A stretch of 64,000 nucleotides of DNA. Origin: Pseudomonas cichorii (GTDB lineage: Bacteria > Pseudomonadota > Gammaproteobacteria > Pseudomonadales > Pseudomonadaceae). Location of the stretch: positions 186,001-250,000 of the forward strand of contig NZ_BLVZ01000009.1 in NCBI RefSeq assembly GCF_015471405.1. The letters are read 5' to 3'. The notes beneath the pieces are model-generated. The model saw nothing but the letters and a program-made list of their open reading frames with translations. It ran no database searches and was not told where the DNA came from. Position numbers and translations under genes: made by a program. Within the stretch, counting starts at the first letter, position 1; each line of letters opens with the position of its first letter. This document shows, in pieces, positions 41,745-50,635 of this stretch.

Positions 41745-43685
41745 TCAGGTCTTGAACTTGCGAACCAGCGCATCCAGCTCGCTGGAGAGCGAAGCCAGGC
41801 TATGCGAGTCGCTGCGGGCCGAGTCGGATAGTTCGGCAATCAGTTGCGCGTCGCCATGGATCTGGCTGATGTGGCGGTTGATATCTTCCGCCACCTGGTG
41901 CTGTTCTTCGGCCGCCGTGGCGATCTGGGTGTTCATGTCGCGGATCACGTCCACCGATTCGCGGATCTGCCCGAAGCTGCTGCGCGCCTGGCCGATCTTG
42001 GTGACAGACTGTTGCGAGACATCCAGGCTGGCGTGCATCTGTTGCGCCACGGAAGCGGTGCGTCTGGCCAGGTTGCCCAGCAGGGTGTCGATCTCTGCGG
42101 TCGAGTCGGCGGTGCGTTTGGCCAGAGCGCGAACCTCATCGGCCACTACCGCAAAGCCACGGCCCTGTTCACCGGCGCGAGCCGCTTCGATGGCGGCGTT
42201 GAGCGCCAGCAGGTTGGTCTGTTCGGCGATGGAACGAATGGTGTCGAGGATCGACTGGATATCGTTGCTGTCTTTTTCCAGGTCCGACATGTCCTTGGCC
42301 GAACGGGCGATTTCCGAACTCAGTTTGTCGACGCTGTTGACCGCATCGTCGATCTGGCGCTGGCCTTCGCGAGCCTGCTGCTGACCGTTGTCGGCCGATT
42401 CAGCGGCCTGGCTGCAGGAGCGGGCGACTTCGTTGGCAGTGGCGACCATCTCATGGAAAGCCGTGGACACCATATCCACCGCTTCACGCTGACGGCCTGC
42501 TGCTTCTGCCATGTCATTGGAGACACGGGTAGAGCTTTGCGAGGTGTCGAGGATCTTGTGCGCGGCCTGCCCGATATGCTGGATCAGGCTGCGGATCGCC
42601 GTCAGGAACTGGTTGAACCAGCCCGCCAGTTGCGCAGTTTCATCCTTGCCACGCACGGTCAGGTTCTGTGTCAGGTCGCCTTCACCTTGAGCAATCCCTT
42701 CAAGGCCGCTGGAAACACTATGGATCGGACGCACGATGACGCTGGCGAAGCTGGCACCGACGATGGCGAAGACGATGGCCAGTACGGCAGCGATGATGCC
42801 GATCAGCCAGGTCAGGCGGGTGGCGGAAGCCATGACTTCATCCTGCTTGATCAGGCCGATAAAGCTCCAGCCAAGCTCTGGCGATGGATAAACGTTGGCC
42901 ATGTAGCGCTCGCCGTTGAGCTGCACTTCAACCATGCCTTTGTCGGTCTTGGCCAGTTGCGCGAAGCCATCACCCAGATCGCCGAGCTTCTTGAAGTTAT
43001 GCTCCGGCTGCTTGGGATCGACCAGCACATTGCCGTTCTTTTCCAGCAGGATCAGGTAGCCGCTGTCGCCCAGCTTGATGTCTTTGACGATGCCGGTCAG
43101 TTGTTTGAGCGATACGTCGATGTTTACTACACCGCCAGGGTTGCCCAGGGTGTTGGGGATCGCTCGTATGGTGCTGACCAGCACGGCGTCATCGCCAGCC
43201 CAGTAGTAGGCATCGCTGCGCACGGTCTTGCCCACGTTATTCATGGCCGTCTTGTACCAGGGACGAACACGCGGGTCGTAATTGCTCATCTTCGGATCTT
43301 CCGGCGTCATCACGTAGCTGCCGTTGATCAGGCCGTAGGAGACGTAGGAGTAGGCCGGGTGGGCCTTGGCGATGCTGACAAGGAATTCGGTGGTCAGCTT
43401 GTCGTTTTCAGACTGGGGTGTCGGGGTTGCACCTGTGTAGTTTCTCAGGTCGCCACCGGCGCCTGCGATCAGTGGATGCGAGGCAATATAGTTGACGTTC
43501 TGGCTGATGCCATCGAAGAACAGCTGCATGGCGTTATCGACCTGACGGATCTCACGGCTGCTGCTGTTCACGAAATTATCGGTCGCATTGTTGCGCAGGT
43601 TCACGATAACGATAGTGGCCACGACGACTATGGGCAGGCACGCAATGACTGCAAAGGCCCACGTCAGTTTCTGTTTGATATTCAT
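41745..43685 (-). CDS. Methyl-accepting chemotaxis protein with dCache ligand-binding domain
   Basis: 646 residues from ATG 43685. Membrane helix at about 8-32, periplasmic double-Cache domain (40-280), second helix near 285-305, HAMP, and a cytoplasmic signalling tip with EQTNLLALNAAIEAARAGEQGRGFAVVADEVR. The distal Cache pocket has YDPRVRPWYKTAM followed by AYYWAGDD, the Y/R/W/Y/D arrangement typical of amino acid or amine-binding dCache_1 sensors. Its position beside the methylamine-type cluster makes an amine or amino acid attractant plausible. The lack of a C-terminal CheR pentapeptide is normal for many Pseudomonas receptors. Confidence 0.9.
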   Translation of the reverse strand: MNIKQKLTWAFAVIACLPIVVVATIVIVNLRNNATDNFVNSSSREIRQVDNAMQLFFDGISQNVNYIASHPLIAGAGGDLRNYTGATPTPQSENDKLTTEFLVSIAKAHPAYSYVSYGLINGSYVMTPEDPKMSNYDPRVRPWYKTAMNNVGKTVRSDAYYWAGDDAVLVSTIRAIPNTLGNPGGVVNIDVSLKQLTGIVKDIKLGDSGYLILLEKNGNVLVDPKQPEHNFKKLGDLGDGFAQLAKTDKGMVEVQLNGERYMANVYPSPELGWSFIGLIKQDEVMASATRLTWLIGIIAAVLAIVFAIVGASFASVIVRPIHSVSSGLEGIAQGEGDLTQNLTVRGKDETAQLAGWFNQFLTAIRSLIQHIGQAAHKILDTSQSSTRVSNDMAEAAGRQREAVDMVSTAFHEMVATANEVARSCSQAAESADNGQQQAREGQRQIDDAVNSVDKLSSEIARSAKDMSDLEKDSNDIQSILDTIRSIAEQTNLLALNAAIEAARAGEQGRGFAVVADEVRALAKRTADSTAEIDTLLGNLARRTASVAQQMHASLDVSQQSVTKIGQARSSFGQIRESVDVIRDMNTQIATAAEEQHQVAEDINRHISQIHGDAQLIAELSDSARSDSHSLASLSSELDALVRKFKT

Positions 43686-43841
43686 CCATGCTCCAGAATT
43701 TTTTTGTATATCGTTATCTGACGACGGCAGGCAATAAGCAGACTTCAGACCCGGATCGAGCCTCAAAGCTTCGTCTTATGGCATACCGACAATTTCGGCA
43801 GTCCACATGGAATCTTTAGCAAACTGAATGCCATCGAGCCT

Positions 43842-44636
43842 TTATGAATGATAAGTAACATTTTTATGACCAAGATCACGGCTGATCGTGGCGCTGCACT
43901 CCAGCAACAAGGCCTGAAAACGCTCCCTTGCACCTTCCGGGTCCATGACTGCATCCGGGCCGGAGAGGTTGATGGCAGCGGTGACTTGCCCCGTGTGATC
44001 CTTGATCGAAGTGGCAATCGCTGTTGAATAATCGGAGCGATGCAACACCCAGCCGCGCTCCCGATCGCTCTGAATCAGGGCTTGCAGTTCGGGCAATGTG
44101 CGCGGGGCCGGTGACGGGTAATCATCCAGCCGGATGTGCTGATAGAGCGCACCCAGTTCCGCTCCGTTCAAGGCTGTCAGCAACATACGCCCCATCGCGG
44201 TGCAGTGGCAGGCGATGCGGGTGCCCACCGGGATATTCACCGACAGGCGTTGCGCCGCGAATGCGCGATACAGGTACAGGCTGTCAGTCTGCTCCCGAAT
44301 GCTCAGATGGCATGACAGCGAAGTGCGGTCGCGCAATTGGTTCAGGTGCGGCATGGCGACTTCGACGATATCGCGGCTGGCCAGGTAGCTGAAACCATCG
44401 CTGATGACCCTGGCACCCAGTTCGTACTGGGTGTTGATCTTGTTCAGATAGCCCATGTGGGTGAGGGTGAACAGGATTCGATAGACAGCCGAGGTACTGA
44501 CACCCAGGCGCTCGGCGATGTCGTTGATGCTCAGCGAGCGGGTCCGGGCATTGAACATTCCGAGCACGCTCAGGCCCCGGGCAAGGGCCGGGACGCTGTA
44601 GTCGGTGTCTTTGTCAGGGGATTCGATAGTGCTCAT
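43842..44636 (-). CDS. IclR-family transcriptional regulator
   Basis: 264 residues: winged helix at about 15-75 (VPALARGLSVLGMFN, INDIAERLGVSTSAVYRILFTL) and an IclR effector domain (PVGTRIACHCTAMGRMLLTAL, GWVLHRSDYSTAIATSIKDHTG). It lies 73 bp downstream of the SoxG-like gene in the same direction, so it could be the local regulator of the N-methylglutamate dehydrogenase-type operon. Effector unknown. Confidence 0.88.
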   Translation of the reverse strand: MSTIESPDKDTDYSVPALARGLSVLGMFNARTRSLSINDIAERLGVSTSAVYRILFTLTHMGYLNKINTQYELGARVISDGFSYLASRDIVEVAMPHLNQLRDRTSLSCHLSIREQTDSLYLYRAFAAQRLSVNIPVGTRIACHCTAMGRMLLTALNGAELGALYQHIRLDDYPSPAPRTLPELQALIQSDRERGWVLHRSDYSTAIATSIKDHTGQVTAAINLSGPDAVMDPEGARERFQALLLECSATISRDLGHKNVTYHS

Positions 44637-44709
44637 GAATGGGCTCCTACTGGGTCATGATGATCAGTCAAGGCACACAAAGTGATTTATTGACCTCAAC
44701 TGATCCGCA

Positions 44710-45282
44710 TTACTCCTGCTTTGTGTTGAACTCGGTCATGGCATCCAGCACCGCGCCTTTGAAGTACTCCAGCGAAGTGCGGTCGCAGAGGATCTGGAAA
44801 CAGGGCGTTGTACCTGCACCCACATTGATCACGATCACATTGATACGCGCTGCCGAAGTCTGGGCCACTGCGCCGGGGCCGAATGCCTGGGGGCGCAGGT
44901 CCACCCCACAGAGCTTGGCCATCACTTCGGCGATACAGACACCGCTCAGTTGCAGCCAGGCATGGCTGTCCTGACGTGGCAGCAGGTAGTTGGCGCTATG
45001 GTCCAGCTCCCAGCGGGCCTCTTCATCGGCGATGCGTTCGCCATGATCGTTGAGGCTGCCCAGGATCAGGTACTCGGTCTGCGACAGGCGCGCTACATGG
45101 CTGCCGTCGGCCTGGGTTACAGCCCGGTTCGGCGTATCCGGCAGCGTGAAGCCACGTGCCTGCAAGTAATCGGCACTTTGTACTCCGCGAAAGCCCACAC
45201 GTGGGGTATCGGTCAGATCCACCAGCGCGCACGATTGAACAGGGCTTAGGCCGATAGGGTTTTCGGCATTGAGGCTGGACAT
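44710..45282 (-). CDS. soxG: Sarcosine oxidase gamma-type subunit (SoxG / MgdD-like)
   Basis: 190 residues from ATG 45282 (AGGAG eight nt upstream). Family blocks: PRVGFRGVQSADYLQARGF, LSQTEYLILG and DHSANYLLPRQDSHAWLQLSG. Gamma subunits are structural parts of heterotetrameric sarcosine oxidase and of the homologous N-methylglutamate dehydrogenase. Last gene of purU-folD-soxB-soxD-soxA-soxG. Confidence 0.87.
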   Translation of the reverse strand: MSSLNAENPIGLSPVQSCALVDLTDTPRVGFRGVQSADYLQARGFTLPDTPNRAVTQADGSHVARLSQTEYLILGSLNDHGERIADEEARWELDHSANYLLPRQDSHAWLQLSGVCIAEVMAKLCGVDLRPQAFGPGAVAQTSAARINVIVINVGAGTTPCFQILCDRTSLEYFKGAVLDAMTEFNTKQE

Positions 45283-45284
45283 GA

Positions 45285-48191
45285 TCAAAGCTCCTGGCGC
45301 TGGTTTTCAGGGTCGAAGAAAGGCAGTTTCACCACTGTGGCCTGGACCACGACACCGTCCTCTACCCGAATCGGGATCTGCTGGCCGGGTGTGCTCTGAT
45401 CGAAGGCGGCGTAGGCCAGGCCAATGATCTTGCCCAGGGTCTGCGAGTATTCGCAGGAGGTTACGTTGCCGCTGATATCCGGCCCTTTGAGCACCAGATG
45501 GCCTTCCAATGGCTGCGGGCTGGCCTTGGGCAGGGTGAAACCCACCAGCTTGCGTGTCTGCGGTTGGGCTTCAAGGATGTCCACCGAGCGGCGACCGACA
45601 AAGAACGGCTTGGTGCGGCTCACCGCCCAGCCCATATCGATCTCGGCCGGATGGGTCATGCCGTCGGTGTCCTGGCTGATGATCACGTGGCCTTTTTCCA
45701 GGCGCAGCAGGCGCTGGGTTTCGACGCCAAACGGGCGCATGTCGTACTCTTTTCCGGCCTCGACCAGTGCATCCCAGAGTTGCAGGGCATGGCGCGCCGG
45801 AACGTGGATTTCATAACCCAGTTCACCCACGAAACCCACCCGCAACAGACGGGCCTTGATCCCGGCCACCGTGCCTTGGCGCACGGCCAGGTACGGGAAG
45901 CCTTCGGCCGAAAGATCCAGGTCGGAGCAGACTTTTTCCAATACCTTGCGCGAGTCCGGCCCGGCCACGTTGACCGCCGAAATCGCCGCGGTGACGTTGG
46001 CGATGTCCACATTCAGGCGCCATTGGGCGTTCCACTTGAGCATCTGCTGGTAGATACGATCCACGCCGCTGGTGGTGGCGGTGACATAGAAATGGTTGTC
46101 GGCGAAGCGGGCACACACGCCATCGTCGATCACCACGCCATGTTCGTTGGTCATCAGTGCATAACGCGAACGGCCCACCGGCTGCTTGAGAAAGGCGAAG
46201 GTGTACATGCGATTGAGCAGCTCGGCGGCATCCGGGCCACGTACATCCAGGCCGCCCAGTGTCGAGACATCGATGATGCCCACCTTGGTGCGCACATGAT
46301 GGGCTTCGGCCTGCATGCAGGCGTCACGCTGCGAGGGCTTGCCGTAAAACGCCGGGCGCTGCCAGATACCGGCAGGCATCATCTTTGCTCCGGCCTCCAC
46401 ATGACGGCGGTGCATGGGTGTCTGGCGATACGGGTCGAAGGCGCGGCCGGCCACATGCGCGAGCTTCTCGGCCTCGAACGGCGGGCGAGCGGTGGTAACG
46501 CCGGTTTCGCTGATGCTGCGCTGGGTCGAAGACGCTACCAGACGAGCTGTCGGCAGCGCCGAATGCCGACCTTGTGACGGCCCCATGCCGACCGTGGAAT
46601 AGCGCTTGACCAGTTGCACGTCGCGATAGCCGATGCGCGTGGCATTGACGATGTCGCGCACTTGCAGGTCTTCGTCGAAGTCGACGAAATCCTTGCCTTT
46701 GGGATGAGGGAAGATCGGCCAGGGAAAGTTGACGCGGGCCTCGCTGCGCAGCGGCAGCGGGCTGGTGTTGAGTTCCAGGCCCAGCGCGGCAACGATTCCG
46801 GCGCTGGCATGGATGGCATCGGCCAGTACGTTGTCCAGCGCATGGTAGCCATGAGCCGAACCGGCCACACTGAGGTTTTTCGGCAAGCCGCTCAGGGTGA
46901 ACTCCGAGAGCTGATCGTCATAGCTCAACTTGCCGCCCGCCTGGCACAGCAACTGATAGACCGGCATATAGCCGCCTGACATGCACAGCAGGTCGCAGTC
47001 GAGTATCAGGCCGTTATTGGCGACCTGACCCTGACCGGTGATTTTGCGCAGGTCCGCGCCACTCACATGGCGCATGCCTTTTTCATGTAACGCTTCATAG
47101 ACGGTGGTGCTCGGGTGGCAGGGGATGCCACGTTTTGCCAGTGCGCTCAGCAGGGTGCTGTCGGCAGGGTTGGCGCGCATGTCGGCCACGGCAACGACTT
47201 CTACGCCCTGATCATGCAGATCCAGAGCGGCCAGATAGCCGTCGTCATTGCCGGTCAGGACCACGGCGCGTTTGCCGGGCTTGACGGCATACAGCTTCAT
47301 CAGGCGCTGTGCGGCGCTGGTCAGCATCACACCGGGCAAGTCGTTATTGCGGAAAATTACCGGCTGGTCGAACGAGCCGCTGCACACCAGGCAGTGGCTC
47401 GCCCGCACTTTGTACATGCGCTTGCCCTGAATCACCGGCAGGTAGTTGTCGGTGAACCAGCCATTGCAGGTGGCTTGCTTGAGCACGCGAATATTGGCGT
47501 GATCTTCCACGGCATCGATCAGGTTGCGGCGCAGTTTTTCGGCACGCTGGCCTTCGATATCAAAGCGGGCATAGGTCAGCGAGCCACCGAGAATCGGCTG
47601 CTGTTCGATCAGCAAGACCTTGGCACCAGCATTGGCTGCTGTCAGTGCCGCCTGCAAGCCGGCCGGGCCTGCGCCGATGATGGCCAGATCGGTGAACAGA
47701 TAAGCCTTGTCGTAATACTCGGGCTTGAACTCAAGGTCCAGCACACCCAGCCCGGCTTTCTTGCGGATGATCGGCTCCCAGACCTTCCACATGCCCTTGG
47801 GTTTGTAGAACGAACGGTAATAGAAGCCCACCGGCATGAACTTCGAGAACTTGCCCAGGTAGGCGTCCTTGTCGTTATCCAGCGAGCCGTTGAAGTTTTG
47901 CCCGGTCACTTGCAGGCCCGCTGCAAGTGCATGGGTATCGGCCAGCACGTTGGGTTCGCTGGGCAACTGGATCAGGGTGTTGGCGTCTTGCCCGGCCATG
48001 GTCAGCGGGCCACGCGGGCGGTGGTACTTGAACGAGCGCGACAGCAGAAAGCGGCCGTTGGCGAGCAGGGCGCTGGCGATGCTGTCGCCTTGCAGGCCCT
48101 GATAGGACTTGCCGTCAAAGCTGAAGGTCAGCGGCTGATTGCGATCAATCAACAGGCCCATGGGGGCCGGCAGGCGGGTCAGGGGGCTCAT
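45285..48191 (-). CDS. soxA: Sarcosine oxidase alpha-type subunit (SoxA / MgdC-like)
   Basis: 968 residues, ATG overlapping the soxD stop. Domains: N-terminal 2Fe-2S-like fold without the cysteines (FSFDGKSYQGLQGDSIASALLANG, SRSFKYHRPRGPL), FAD/NAD-binding domain (AIIGAGPAGLQAALTAANAG, about 170-200), and a GcvT-like folate-binding C-terminus (about 570-960). This subunit passes the methylene unit released by amine oxidation to tetrahydrofolate. In an operon facing gmaS/mgs-like genes, N-methylglutamate is the more likely substrate than sarcosine. Confidence 0.9.
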   Translation of the reverse strand: MSPLTRLPAPMGLLIDRNQPLTFSFDGKSYQGLQGDSIASALLANGRFLLSRSFKYHRPRGPLTMAGQDANTLIQLPSEPNVLADTHALAAGLQVTGQNFNGSLDNDKDAYLGKFSKFMPVGFYYRSFYKPKGMWKVWEPIIRKKAGLGVLDLEFKPEYYDKAYLFTDLAIIGAGPAGLQAALTAANAGAKVLLIEQQPILGGSLTYARFDIEGQRAEKLRRNLIDAVEDHANIRVLKQATCNGWFTDNYLPVIQGKRMYKVRASHCLVCSGSFDQPVIFRNNDLPGVMLTSAAQRLMKLYAVKPGKRAVVLTGNDDGYLAALDLHDQGVEVVAVADMRANPADSTLLSALAKRGIPCHPSTTVYEALHEKGMRHVSGADLRKITGQGQVANNGLILDCDLLCMSGGYMPVYQLLCQAGGKLSYDDQLSEFTLSGLPKNLSVAGSAHGYHALDNVLADAIHASAGIVAALGLELNTSPLPLRSEARVNFPWPIFPHPKGKDFVDFDEDLQVRDIVNATRIGYRDVQLVKRYSTVGMGPSQGRHSALPTARLVASSTQRSISETGVTTARPPFEAEKLAHVAGRAFDPYRQTPMHRRHVEAGAKMMPAGIWQRPAFYGKPSQRDACMQAEAHHVRTKVGIIDVSTLGGLDVRGPDAAELLNRMYTFAFLKQPVGRSRYALMTNEHGVVIDDGVCARFADNHFYVTATTSGVDRIYQQMLKWNAQWRLNVDIANVTAAISAVNVAGPDSRKVLEKVCSDLDLSAEGFPYLAVRQGTVAGIKARLLRVGFVGELGYEIHVPARHALQLWDALVEAGKEYDMRPFGVETQRLLRLEKGHVIISQDTDGMTHPAEIDMGWAVSRTKPFFVGRRSVDILEAQPQTRKLVGFTLPKASPQPLEGHLVLKGPDISGNVTSCEYSQTLGKIIGLAYAAFDQSTPGQQIPIRVEDGVVVQATVVKLPFFDPENQRQEL

Positions 48192-48493
48192 CCTGCGATC
48201 TCCTTGGACGGGGCAGGGGTGAAGTCGACGCGGGCGGTAAAGACTTCCCGGGGATCGAAGGTGCGGATGATTTCGTCGCTGGCGGTATGGCGTTCGGCCA
48301 GGAACCAGTAGCTGGACGGGTTATGCATCCACCATTCGCGCACTACGCCCAGAGTGTCCTCGCTGTTGAACACGTAATCGGCCCATTCGGCATCGGTGCA
48401 GGTCTGAGGATCAGGCATGTGCTTGAACTCACCGCCGTAGGTGAACTCGCTGATATTGCGTGGCCCGTTGAGCGGGCATGTCATGACTTTCAT
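48188..48493 (-). CDS. soxD: Sarcosine oxidase delta-type subunit lacking two zinc-ligand cysteines (SoxD / MgdB-like)
   Basis: 101 residues from ATG 48493. PRNISEFTYGGEFK and DAEWADYVFNSEDTLGVVREWW identify the SoxD family. The classical delta subunit binds zinc with Cys6, Cys9, one His and a Cys four residues later. Here Cys6 and His57 are present, but position 9 is Asn (CPLNG) and position 61 is Ser (HNPSS), so the site is incomplete. This divergence suggests a specialised branch, consistent with N-methylglutamate dehydrogenase. Confidence 0.88.
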   Translation of the reverse strand: MKVMTCPLNGPRNISEFTYGGEFKHMPDPQTCTDAEWADYVFNSEDTLGVVREWWMHNPSSYWFLAERHTASDEIIRTFDPREVFTARVDFTPAPSKEIAG

Positions 48494-48506
48494 GTGTCGC
48501 TCTCCG

Positions 48507-49748
48507 TCAGTGGCTGGCCGCTGTCGCGCCCATTTCGTTGACTTGCCGGAAGGTCGAGAAGCGCTCCAGGCCAAAGGGTTTGATCAGGTCCGGCACCTTG
48601 CCGCCACTGGCTACCAGCTCGGCCATGGTCTTGCCGCAGATGGGGGTGGCCTTGAAACCCCAGGTGCCCCAGCCTGCATCCAGGTAGTAATTCTTCACCG
48701 GTGAAAGCCCCATGATCGGGCTGTAATCCGGGGTCATGTCGGTGATCCCGGCCCATTGGCGCATCAACTTGGCGTTGGCCAGGAACGGGAACATCTCGAT
48801 GGCGTGTGCCAGCAGGCTTTCCTTCAGGTCCAGCGTGGAGCGGGTGTTGAATAGCGGGTAGGGATCGGAGCCGCCGCCAAACACCACTTCGCCGCGGCTG
48901 GTCTGCTGCACATAGCAATGCAGGGCCGACGAACTCACCAGCGGATCGAGAAACGGCTTGAACGGCTGGGTCACCATGGCTTGCAACGGGAAGGTCTGGA
49001 TCGGCGAGCGAATCCCGGCTTTCTTCATCAATTGCGAACTCATGCCCGCAACTGCCTGCACCGCGCAGCCACATTTGACGGTGCCACGGTTGGTCTTCAC
49101 CGCCGTGATGGTGCCGTTTTCGATGACCAGTTCCTGAACCTCGGTGAGCTGATGAATCTCCACACCACGCTTGGCAGCCTGTTTGGCATAGCCCCAGGCC
49201 ACAGCGTCATGCCGGGCGGTGGCACCGTCGATGTGCCACAGACCGGCGATCACCGGCAGATGGCCCGGATCGAGGTTCAGGGAAGGCACCAGTTCGCGGA
49301 TCTGCTGACGGTCGATCATCTCGGTACGGCCACCGAAGTGCTTGTTGACCTCGGCGCGTTGGCGGAACGAGCGTACCGTTGCGTCGGTATGAGCGAGGGT
49401 CAGTTGCCCGCGATGGGAATACATGATGTTGAAGTCGAACTCGTTGGACAGCCCTTCAAACATCCGCACCGATTCGGCGTAAAAACGCACGCCTTCGCTG
49501 GTGAGGTAATTGGAGCGGATGACGGCTGTGTTACGCGCCGTATTGCCACCACCCAGATAGCCTTTTTCCAGAACGGCGATATTGGTGATGCCGTGGTACT
49601 TCGACAGGTAATAGGCCGTGGACAGGGCATGGCCGCCACCGCCGATGATCACCACGTCATAAGACGGTTTGAGTTCCTTGGGAGCGGGCAGGTCCACCTC
49701 GACCGGGTACTCCGAGCTGAGCCCGTACTTCAATAGATTGAAAGGCAT
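48507..49748 (-). CDS. soxB: Sarcosine oxidase beta-type FAD/FMN subunit (SoxB / MgdA-like)
   Basis: 413 residues. Rossmann motif DVVIIGGGGHALSTAYYL at 31-48, GYLGGGNTARNTAVIRSNY, and the DAO-family core through MTPDYSPIMGLSPVKNYYLDAG. The segment WHIDGATARHDAV (171-183) contains the histidine expected to carry covalent FMN in the family. It is the amine-oxidising catalytic subunit. Its start overlaps the folD end by 19 bp. Confidence 0.9.
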   Translation of the reverse strand: MPFNLLKYGLSSEYPVEVDLPAPKELKPSYDVVIIGGGGHALSTAYYLSKYHGITNIAVLEKGYLGGGNTARNTAVIRSNYLTSEGVRFYAESVRMFEGLSNEFDFNIMYSHRGQLTLAHTDATVRSFRQRAEVNKHFGGRTEMIDRQQIRELVPSLNLDPGHLPVIAGLWHIDGATARHDAVAWGYAKQAAKRGVEIHQLTEVQELVIENGTITAVKTNRGTVKCGCAVQAVAGMSSQLMKKAGIRSPIQTFPLQAMVTQPFKPFLDPLVSSSALHCYVQQTSRGEVVFGGGSDPYPLFNTRSTLDLKESLLAHAIEMFPFLANAKLMRQWAGITDMTPDYSPIMGLSPVKNYYLDAGWGTWGFKATPICGKTMAELVASGGKVPDLIKPFGLERFSTFRQVNEMGATAASH

Positions 49749-50635
49749 ACGGCCTCCGATTGACTACGTTGCGCTTGGGCCTGCTGACGGGCAGCGGTCA
49801 CGGTGTTTTTCATGAGAAAGGCAATGGTCATGGGGCCGACGCCACCGGGAACCGGGGTAATGGCCGACACTCTGGACAGCGCGCTGTCGAAATCCACATC
49901 ACCGACCAGACGGCTGCGGTCGTTGTCCTGAATACGGTTGATGCCGACATCGATCACCACTGCGCCGGGCTTGAGCCAACCGGCATCGATCATTCGCGGG
50001 CGGCCGACAGCCGCGACCACGATATCGGCCAGTTGGCAAAGGGCCTTGGCGTCGGCACTGCGCGAATGCAAGACCGTCACCGAGCAGTGAGCCTTGAGCA
50101 GCAGGGCGGCCATGGGTTTGCCGACGATATTGGAGCGTCCGATCACCACCGCATGTTTGCCCGTCAGATCACCACAGGTGTCCTCCAGCAACTGCATGCA
50201 GCCACTGGGCGTGCAGGGCGTCAGCACATCGCGACCCTGACTCAGGCCGCCGACGTTTTCACTGTGAAAACCGTCCACGTCCTTGCACGGGTCGATGGCC
50301 TGCAAGGCGCGGGTTTCTTCGATATGGGATGGCAGCGGCAGTTGCAGCAGGATGCCGTTGACCTTCGGGTCTGCATTCAATTCGCTGATCAGCGCCAGCA
50401 AGCGGGCCTGGGAGCTGTCCGCAGACAATCGATACTCCAGCGAATGAATGCCGGCTTCCTCGGCGCGCAGGATCTTGTTGCGCACATAGACCTGACTGGC
50501 CGGGTCTTCACCCACCAGAATCACCGCCAGTGCAGGTTCGATACCCTCGGCCCTGAGGCGCTGGACATCGGCTTTTACCTGTTGCAGCACACGACCGGCC
50601 GCAGCCTTGCCATCAATCAGTTTTGAAGTGTTCAC
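49730..50635 (-). CDS. folD: Bifunctional methylenetetrahydrofolate dehydrogenase / methenyltetrahydrofolate cyclohydrolase FolD
   Basis: 301 residues, GTG start overlapping the purU stop. YVRNKILRAEEAGI (catalytic Lys of YxxxK), NGILLQLPLP, DVDGFH, VIGRSNIVGKPMAALLL and TPVPGGVGPMTIAFLM are complete. It oxidises methylene-THF to formyl-THF, taking the C1 unit from the sarcosine-oxidase-like complex. This is a dedicated pathway copy by position; a housekeeping folD is expected elsewhere. Confidence 0.94.
   Translation of the reverse strand: MNTSKLIDGKAAAGRVLQQVKADVQRLRAEGIEPALAVILVGEDPASQVYVRNKILRAEEAGIHSLEYRLSADSSQARLLALISELNADPKVNGILLQLPLPSHIEETRALQAIDPCKDVDGFHSENVGGLSQGRDVLTPCTPSGCMQLLEDTCGDLTGKHAVVIGRSNIVGKPMAALLLKAHCSVTVLHSRSADAKALCQLADIVVAAVGRPRMIDAGWLKPGAVVIDVGINRIQDNDRSRLVGDVDFDSALSRVSAITPVPGGVGPMTIAFLMKNTVTAARQQAQAQRSQSEAVCLSIY

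Noticed and set aside
41844..43721. Long plus-strand open frame (625 codons) opposite the chemoreceptor
   Set aside because: Shadow of the chemoreceptor gene, whose signalling hairpin and Cache domain are unambiguous on the minus strand.
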